Under the pieces are notes generated by a model, which did no database searches, had not been told where the DNA came from, and was given only the letters and a program-made list of their open reading frames with translations. Shown piece after piece: positions 57,738-64,000 of a DNA stretch of 64,000 nucleotides. Numbering within the stretch: position 1 is the stretch's first letter; each line of letters starts with the position of its first letter. This DNA is from an uncultured Flavobacteriaceae bacterium (GTDB lineage Bacteria; Bacteroidota; Bacteroidia; Flavobacteriales; Flavobacteriaceae). The DNA is taken from assembly GCA_947502495.1 (NCBI GenBank), contig CANNAC010000002.1, positions 186,001-250,000 of the forward strand, in the 5' to 3' direction. The position numbers and the translations under genes were made by a program.

Positions 57738-58532
57738 ATGAATGTTATAGACTCCATTATTTTAGGAATAGTACAAGGATTAACAGAGTTTCTTCCTGTA
57801 TCATCAAGTGGCCATTTAGAACTTGGTAAAGCCATTCTTGGCGATAATTCGGTTCCAGAAGAAAGCCTACTCTTTACCGTAGTTTTACACTTTGCAACTG
57901 CTTTGAGCACCATTGTTGTTTTTAGAAAAGACATCCTTAGTTTACTTAAAGGTGTTTTCAAATTCGAGTGGAACGAAGATTTACAATTCGTATCTAAAAT
58001 CGCACTTTCTATGCTTCCCGCAGTTGTAGTAGGTTTATTTTTTGAAGAACAATTAGAAGCCCTATTTGGAGGTAATATCATGCTTGTAGGATGCATGCTA
58101 CTTGTAACAGCAGCTTTGCTATTTTTAGCAGACAAAGCAAAAGACACCGATAAAAAAGTAACCTTTAAAAATGCATTTGTTATTGGGATTTCGCAAGCAA
58201 TTGCCATGCTACCAGGAATTTCTCGTTCTGGCGCAACTATTTCTACTTCTGTTCTTTTAGGAAATGATAAAACGAAAGCAGCACGTTTTTCCTTTTTAAT
58301 GGTTGTTCCTTTAATCTTCGGAAAAATCGCAAAAGATCTTTTAAGTGGTGATTTAATTTCTGAAACACATAATCTTACCTCGCTAACCGCAGGATTTATT
58401 GCAGCCTTTATTGCTGGATTATTTGCTTGTACTTGGATGATTTCTTTAGTAAAGAAAAGTAAGCTATCTTACTTCGCTATTTATTGTGCTATCGTAGGTG
58501 TTATTGCCATAATCTTTTCTTTTTTAAACTAA
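57738..58532 (+). CDS. uppP: Undecaprenyl-diphosphatase
   Basis: GIVQGLTEFLPVSSSGHL; QAIAMLPGISRSGATIS. Confidence 0.96.
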   Translation: MNVIDSIILGIVQGLTEFLPVSSSGHLELGKAILGDNSVPEESLLFTVVLHFATALSTIVVFRKDILSLLKGVFKFEWNEDLQFVSKIALSMLPAVVVGLFFEEQLEALFGGNIMLVGCMLLVTAALLFLADKAKDTDKKVTFKNAFVIGISQAIAMLPGISRSGATISTSVLLGNDKTKAARFSFLMVVPLIFGKIAKDLLSGDLISETHNLTSLTAGFIAAFIAGLFACTWMISLVKKSKLSYFAIYCAIVGVIAIIFSFLN

Positions 58533-58533
58533 T

Positions 58534-59226
58534 ATGCTAACCGAAGAAGACTACAAATCCGGACAAGTTTTATTAATAGATAAACCTTTAAACTGGACCT
58601 CTTTTCAAGTGGTAAACAAGCTACGTTGGAAGATTAGACAGACCTATAATATTAAAAAAATTAAGGTTGGCCATGCAGGAACTTTAGATCCTTTAGCGAC
58701 TGGTTTACTCATTATTTGTACTGGAAAAATGACCAAGCAAATTGATACTTTTCAAGGTCAGATTAAAGAATATACAGGAACTATTGTTTTAGGTGGAACA
58801 ACGCCTTCTTACGATTTAGAATCCGAAATAAACGCAACATTCCCCACCGATCATATTACAAAAGATTTAGTAGAAGAAGCTACGAAACAATTTATTGGTG
58901 AGATCGATCAATTTCCTCCAGTTTTTTCCGCATTAAAAAAAGACGGAAAGCGTTTATACGAATACGCAAGAGCTGGCGAAGAAGTAGAAATTGCATCTAG
59001 AAAAATTACTATTGATACTTTTGAAATTACGCGTTTTGAAAACAACGAAGTCGATTTTAGAGTGATTTGCAGTAAAGGAACGTACATTCGTTCTTTAGCG
59101 CATGACTTTGGAAAAGCTCTACAATCTGGAGGACATCTTTCGGTTTTAAGAAGAACAAAAATTGGCGATTACAATGTGGATAATGCGGTTTCCATCGAAG
59201 CTTTTATGGAAGAATTAGATTCTTAA
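58534..59226 (+). CDS. truB: tRNA pseudouridine(55) synthase
   Basis: KVGHAGTLDPLATGLLIICTGKMTK. Confidence 0.95.
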   Translation: MLTEEDYKSGQVLLIDKPLNWTSFQVVNKLRWKIRQTYNIKKIKVGHAGTLDPLATGLLIICTGKMTKQIDTFQGQIKEYTGTIVLGGTTPSYDLESEINATFPTDHITKDLVEEATKQFIGEIDQFPPVFSALKKDGKRLYEYARAGEEVEIASRKITIDTFEITRFENNEVDFRVICSKGTYIRSLAHDFGKALQSGGHLSVLRRTKIGDYNVDNAVSIEAFMEELDS

Positions 59227-59295
59227 AAAATCTATTTTTTCATTTTTAACGTATCTTTAAGTGCCACCACTTAATAAAACACGTTATTAACCTAC

Positions 59296-59991
59296 ATGCA
59301 ATTCAACAATAAACATAAAGCAATGTCTATTACGTTTCTTATTTCGGGGACGATAATTTTGGGTATGTTTAATTTTCATATTTTAAAACACACGGAAGAA
59401 GTTGCTGAAACCTTCTACGAAATAGAGCCTGCAAAGGAAATCATAGAAACCGAATTAGAAGAACAGAAAAAAACGGCAAAAGCAGAAACGAACCAAGCTT
59501 ACAATCAAAATCAGAAAAGCAAAAGTCGCGCATATTCTCAAAGAAGAATTGCGCCACCAAAAGATTATGTAAGACCTGATTTAAGCCATTCGGATGATGG
59601 AATTTCTAACAAAAAGGATATACCTAAAAAAGAATCTAGGACAGAAAAAGACGAATTAAACTCTTTTAGCAAAGTGAATGATGTGCTTAAAAAGCAATTG
59701 GATGAAAACAATAATGCGAAAAGCTCTGTTAGCTATTCTTTGGTAAACAGAAAGCATAAATACCTGCCAACACCTATTTATTTATGCGAGGAAAGTGGTA
59801 AAATAGTAATAAATATTACGGTAAACACTTCTGGAAAAGTTACCGGAACGTCTTACAATAATGCTTCCAACTCTTCTAATAACTGTCTTATAGAACACGC
59901 ATTAGAATATGCTGAAAAAGCAAGATTTAATCGCAATACTTCTGAAGGTGCTCAGATTGGTACGATTACTTTTTATTTTGAAGGTAAATAA
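59296..59991 (+). CDS. Energy-transducer TonB-like hypothetical protein
   Basis: N-term TM, charged linker, C-term VINITVNTSGKVTGTSYNN...ALEYAEKARFNRN. Confidence 0.6.
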   Translation: MQFNNKHKAMSITFLISGTIILGMFNFHILKHTEEVAETFYEIEPAKEIIETELEEQKKTAKAETNQAYNQNQKSKSRAYSQRRIAPPKDYVRPDLSHSDDGISNKKDIPKKESRTEKDELNSFSKVNDVLKKQLDENNNAKSSVSYSLVNRKHKYLPTPIYLCEESGKIVINITVNTSGKVTGTSYNNASNSSNNCLIEHALEYAEKARFNRNTSEGAQIGTITFYFEGK

Positions 59992-60104
59992 TAATTCCTA
60001 TATAAATTAAGGAGTAGTTTTATTAAAACACACTCTCATATACACACCTTCCTTTAGCAAAAGAAAGGTATGTTTTGTGTATCTAAAACAATAAAATTGC
60101 TTCC

Positions 60105-60701
60105 TTATTCGTCTAATAAAGCAACCAAATCATCCACTGCATTTTGTCCTTTATCTTTATTGTACCAACGCTGTAAATCCTCTTTAAACTCTGGAGTAAG
60201 CATGCCATGTTTCTCTTTATAGTCCTTTACTAATTGTGTTGCTCCACTAGGTCTTGGCCCAAATGTATTTATCACTTCACCAGAAGTTTCATCTACCATA
60301 ATTAATTTAGGAATAGACTTTCCGCCATTCGTTAAAAAACTATTCATTAACGCTTCATTCTCATCACGCAATACTACTTTCACATTAATATTAGGATTTA
60401 GTTCTGCTACTTTTTGCATTACAGGAACTACATGCGCAGCATCACCACACCAGCTTTCTGTAAGTACTAACCAGGTAATTTTTTTATCTATTTTTTCAAT
60501 GCGTTCTTTAACCGATGCATTCACTTTCAAGGTTTTATCCCAACGCTTCATTCGTTTTGCATTCAGCATGGTATACTCTACAAGGTTTTCAGATTTATCT
60601 TTTCCTGTAGTATCCTTATTTTCTACTAAATTATTAACTAATGTGGTGTATTCGGTATAGCTAATACTTTTTGCTAAACTGTCTTTAATTATATTGTTCA
60701 T
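60105..60701 (-). CDS. Thioredoxin family protein
   Basis: WLVLTESWCGDAAHVVPVMQKVAELNPNINVKVVLRDENEALM. Confidence 0.88.
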   Translation of the reverse strand: MNNIIKDSLAKSISYTEYTTLVNNLVENKDTTGKDKSENLVEYTMLNAKRMKRWDKTLKVNASVKERIEKIDKKITWLVLTESWCGDAAHVVPVMQKVAELNPNINVKVVLRDENEALMNSFLTNGGKSIPKLIMVDETSGEVINTFGPRPSGATQLVKDYKEKHGMLTPEFKEDLQRWYNKDKGQNAVDDLVALLDE

Positions 60702-60884
60702 CTTCTTTATTTCTTCAGGTAAAAATAGTTACTTAACTATTTATAAATTATGACTTTTATCATAATCTATGTCTATCTTTATAACAAAAACTTACAAGTC
60801 CATAATAGGCATTTAGCAAATGATTTTTTTACTTTTGGCTTTGTAAGGTTACTTGATTAAGTCGAATTATAAAAATATAATGTA

Positions 60885-61448
60885 ATGACAAAACATAGAT
60901 GCGGTTGGTGTGTTGGAGATGATTTATACGAAGCATATCACGATCACGAATGGGGAGTTCCTGTGTATGACGACGAAACTATTTTTGAATTTTTAATTTT
61001 AGAAACTTTTCAAGCTGGTTTAAGTTGGATTACTATTTTACGAAAACGCGCAAATTTCCATGATGCTTTTGATCAGTTCGATTATAAAAAAATAGCAAAG
61101 TACAAGCAAGAAAAAATAGATTCTCTTTTAGATAATGCAGGAATTATTAGAAATAAACTGAAAATAAATTCAGCAATTAGCAATGCGCAAGAATTCATGA
61201 AAATTCAAGAAGAATTTGGGAGTTTTTCTAAATATATTTGGGCTTTTATAGATGGTAAAACGATAAAAAACGAACATAAAAATTATAAAGATGCTCCTGC
61301 GAATACTGCTATTAGTGATAGTATAAGTAAAGATTTAAAAAAGCGAGGTTTTAAGTTTGTAGGTTCTACCGTTATGTATGCATATATGCAAGCAACCGGT
61401 ATGATAAATGACCATGAAGTTGGTTGTTTTAGATATAATGAAGTATAG
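60885..61448 (+). CDS. tag: DNA-3-methyladenine glycosylase I
   Basis: HRCGWCVGDDLYEAYHDHEWGVPVYDDETIFEFLILETFQAGLSWITIL. Confidence 0.95.
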   Translation: MTKHRCGWCVGDDLYEAYHDHEWGVPVYDDETIFEFLILETFQAGLSWITILRKRANFHDAFDQFDYKKIAKYKQEKIDSLLDNAGIIRNKLKINSAISNAQEFMKIQEEFGSFSKYIWAFIDGKTIKNEHKNYKDAPANTAISDSISKDLKKRGFKFVGSTVMYAYMQATGMINDHEVGCFRYNEV

Positions 61449-61596
61449 CTCATGAGTTAGAAAATTTCAATATTATAGTCCGTTTAAGTGAAATTCTTTA
61501 AAAAGAATTTCAAACCGGGAATATTAACTAATTTACTAAAAAGCTTCTCAATACAATTTCTCATACTTCAAAATCACTCGAAGTGACAAAATAGGA

Positions 61597-62220
61597 TCAA
61601 AGATATTTCAAAAAAGCTTCTCTAGAAATATCTTCTGCACCCAAACTTTCTAAGTGATTGGTGTATACTTGGCAATCTATAAGTTTGTAATTGGTGTTTT
61701 GTATAAAACTTATAAATGCCACTTTACTGGCATTACTTACTTTGGCAAACATGCTTTCACCACAAAAAACGCCATTGTCTAAATCTAAACCATAAAGACC
61801 ACCAACGAGTTCTTCTTCTTGCCAAACCTCCACAGATTTCGCATAGCCTAATTGATGTAGTTTAATATAAGCTTGCACCATAGCATCGGTAATCCATGTG
61901 CCCGATTGTCCTTCGCGTTTTGCCAGAGAACAGGCTTTAATAACACCCATAAAATCCTGATTTACAGTTACTGTAAAATCTGATTTTTTTAGGACTTGTT
62001 TCATGCTTTTAGAAACTTTCAATTTTTCTGGAAACAAAACAAATCTAGGATCTGGAGACCACCATAAAACAGGATCACCGCTATTAAACCAAGGAAAAAT
62101 GCCACTTTGATATGCTAGCAAAAGTCGTGCTACACTTAAATCGCCACCAATGGCAAGCAAGCCTTCTTCGTCTGCTTCCTCAACCTTTGGAAATTCTATT
62201 TTACTCGTTAAATATTGCAT
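61597..62220 (-). CDS. aat: Leucyl/phenylalanyl-tRNA--protein transferase
   Basis: GLLAIGGDLSVARLLLAYQSGIFPWFNSGDPVLWWSPDPRFVL. Confidence 0.95.
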   Translation of the reverse strand: MQYLTSKIEFPKVEEADEEGLLAIGGDLSVARLLLAYQSGIFPWFNSGDPVLWWSPDPRFVLFPEKLKVSKSMKQVLKKSDFTVTVNQDFMGVIKACSLAKREGQSGTWITDAMVQAYIKLHQLGYAKSVEVWQEEELVGGLYGLDLDNGVFCGESMFAKVSNASKVAFISFIQNTNYKLIDCQVYTNHLESLGAEDISREAFLKYL

Positions 62221-62358
62221 ATAGACTATACTTCTTTTTCATTGAAAAAATAGCAAATACTATACAGAACAAAAACTATTAGACTATTTAATATTGATTT
62301 TCGTAAGTAAAAGTAAATGACTTTTATAAATTTTGTTATAAATCAGTTAAATATTTTG

Positions 62359-62552
62359 TAGATTTGTTTAATGAAAAAACGCCAATGCTACGAACATTGA
62401 CGTTTTCCGACAGTAATACTTATATCGGCATCCTAATGAAAGATCGCACAATATATGTATGTATATTAATTTGTACGTTTCCTGTCTATTTACTTCTAAA
62501 TGAAGAAGCTACTTATATATTAAGCACTCAATTATATTGAGTGCTTTTTATT
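62359..62552 (+). ncRNA. Putative small RNA locus (promoter-like TAGATTTG to terminator)
   Basis: TANNTTTG match at 62359-62366, hairpin aaaacgccaatg...cattgacgtttt, then taagcactcaattatattgagtgcttttta; no substantial ORF. Confidence 0.3.
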
Positions 62553-62561
62553 TACTAATGC

Positions 62562-62939
62562 TTAAAATGGAAGATCATCGTGATCTTCTTCATTTACATT
62601 TGCTGCAGGCTCAAAAGCATCTGCTGGTGGTACTGGAGGCATTTCGCCAGAAGCACTTTCTCCTTGCGCAGCTTCAATTCTCCAACCTTGAATAGAGTTG
62701 AAATATTTAGTTTCTCCTTGTGGATTAACCCATTCTCTTCCTCTTAAATTGATGTTTACTTTTACAGCTTGTCCTGCTTGGTAGTTGTTTAAAAGATCTG
62801 TTTTATCTTGCACAAACTCTACTAGTATATGTTGTGGATATTGCTCGTCTGTTGTTACTACTAATTCTCTCTTTCTAAACCCATTACTTCCAAAAGTTTG
62901 AGTTTCTCCAATCATTTTTACTTTTCCTTGTACTTCCAT
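62562..62939 (-). CDS. DUF3127 domain-containing (ssDNA-binding-like) protein
   Basis: MEVQGKVKMIGETQTFGSNGFRKRELVVTTDEQYPQHILVEF; acidic DDLPF C-term tail. Confidence 0.88.
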   Translation of the reverse strand: MEVQGKVKMIGETQTFGSNGFRKRELVVTTDEQYPQHILVEFVQDKTDLLNNYQAGQAVKVNINLRGREWVNPQGETKYFNSIQGWRIEAAQGESASGEMPPVPPADAFEPAANVNEEDHDDLPF

Positions 62940-62984
62940 CTTCTATATAATTTTTAAATATTCGTCTAATTTGATATCGCAAAG

Positions 62985-63884
62985 TTACGATAATAACATT
63001 TTCCAAGCACTCTCTACATCATTAAAACTTAAAAAATCTTTTGCTTTTTTATGTTTTATTTCCGTGGATAAAGAACTTAAATTATGTTCGTTTTTAAAAG
63101 CCTGAATGCTTTTTTCTTCCGGTAAGTTTTCAACATTCCCCAACATACCTAAATCATTTCCTGTTAAAATAGTACTATTTCTAATTTCTTCTGGTACATT
63201 ATCTACACCAATTCCTAAGGTGGAAAGTGGTTTCGGTATTTCAAAAAAACCAGTTTTTGCACGACTATAATAACTTCCTCCTGCTCTTGCTACTAAATCT
63301 AATAATTCTTGATTAATAGATTGGTCTTCGTTTAAAACACCTTCAGAGATATGAAGTTTTACCACTTCACAAATTACTAAATTTCCAGCGCCTCCTTCGG
63401 TTCCTAATTTTACAATTTCGTTTACTTTACATTCCAATTGTATTGGAGATTCTGCAACACGAAAAGGTTTTACTATGTCGGATTTCAACATGGTTAATCC
63501 CGCTTTTTCAAACTCATTTACACCTTCCGGGTATTCGGTACTACTCAAAGACATTTGATGCACCAAATCGTAATTCACCACATTAATGACTACTTCTTTT
63601 GTAGTTTCTACATTTTCAAGTGTATGCTTTGTGGTATTATCTCGTACTCTTCGAGCGGGCGAAAATATTAATATTGGCGGGTTTGCACTAAACACATTAA
63701 AAAAACTAAAAGGCGACAAATTAGGATTGCCATCAACATCTATAGTACTTGCGAAAGCAATAGGTCTTGGCGCAACGGCACTTAATAAGTACCCATGCAA
63801 TTTTCCTGTAGTAAGTTCTTTTGGTTCGAATGATAACATGTTCACAATAATTTCTACAAAACTAAGGCTTTTGATGCGCAACAA
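62985..63884 (-). CDS. Flavin reductase-like FMN-binding protein
   Basis: LLSAVAPRPIAFASTIDVDGNPNLSPFSFFNVFSANPPILIFSP. Confidence 0.9.
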   Translation of the reverse strand: MLRIKSLSFVEIIVNMLSFEPKELTTGKLHGYLLSAVAPRPIAFASTIDVDGNPNLSPFSFFNVFSANPPILIFSPARRVRDNTTKHTLENVETTKEVVINVVNYDLVHQMSLSSTEYPEGVNEFEKAGLTMLKSDIVKPFRVAESPIQLECKVNEIVKLGTEGGAGNLVICEVVKLHISEGVLNEDQSINQELLDLVARAGGSYYSRAKTGFFEIPKPLSTLGIGVDNVPEEIRNSTILTGNDLGMLGNVENLPEEKSIQAFKNEHNLSSLSTEIKHKKAKDFLSFNDVESAWKMLLS

Positions 63885-64000
63885 AAAACCTATTTACTAA
63901 CAACTACACAATAATATTAACAGAATAGCATTATATTTAAAATTTAAATCCGGAAACAAGTTCTGGATGCCGCTAAAAATATTTTTCAAACTAAATTATG

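Overview
Chromosomal window from an AT-rich Bacteroidetes genome, most likely Flavobacteriaceae. Supporting signs are several T9SS C-terminal sorting domains, a TTG / TANNTTTG-type promoter, and flavobacterial gene families (DUF4271, DUF4296, DUF3127, DUF3098). Content is mostly housekeeping: dnaE with an N-terminal exonuclease domain, rpsP-rimM, pckA, leuS, tyrS, trmB, truB, uppP, ftsX, pyrC, hemD, an Fe-S/ferredoxin reductase cluster, three two-component pairs, one tRNA-Asp and five T9SS cargo proteins. I see no rRNA operon, CRISPR array, IS element or prophage. The most interesting signal is intergenic. A family of about 85-125 bp mosaic structured repeats (5 copies) hugs stop codons, and its closing stem varies in a compensatory way between copies. 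Short palindromic repeats (TTCGACTGCGCTCAGG / CTTCGACAAGCTCAGCA type) are nested in two of those copies and also inserted in frame twice inside leuS. Other non-coding items are a 3 x 50 bp tandem hairpin array, a duplicated multi-hairpin sequence beside tRNA-Asp, a 22-bp-phased repeat at the left edge and a possible sRNA near 62.4-62.55 kb. A separate candidate is a hypothetical protein / membrane protein / histidine kinase / LuxR regulator cluster at 46.9-49.5 kb.
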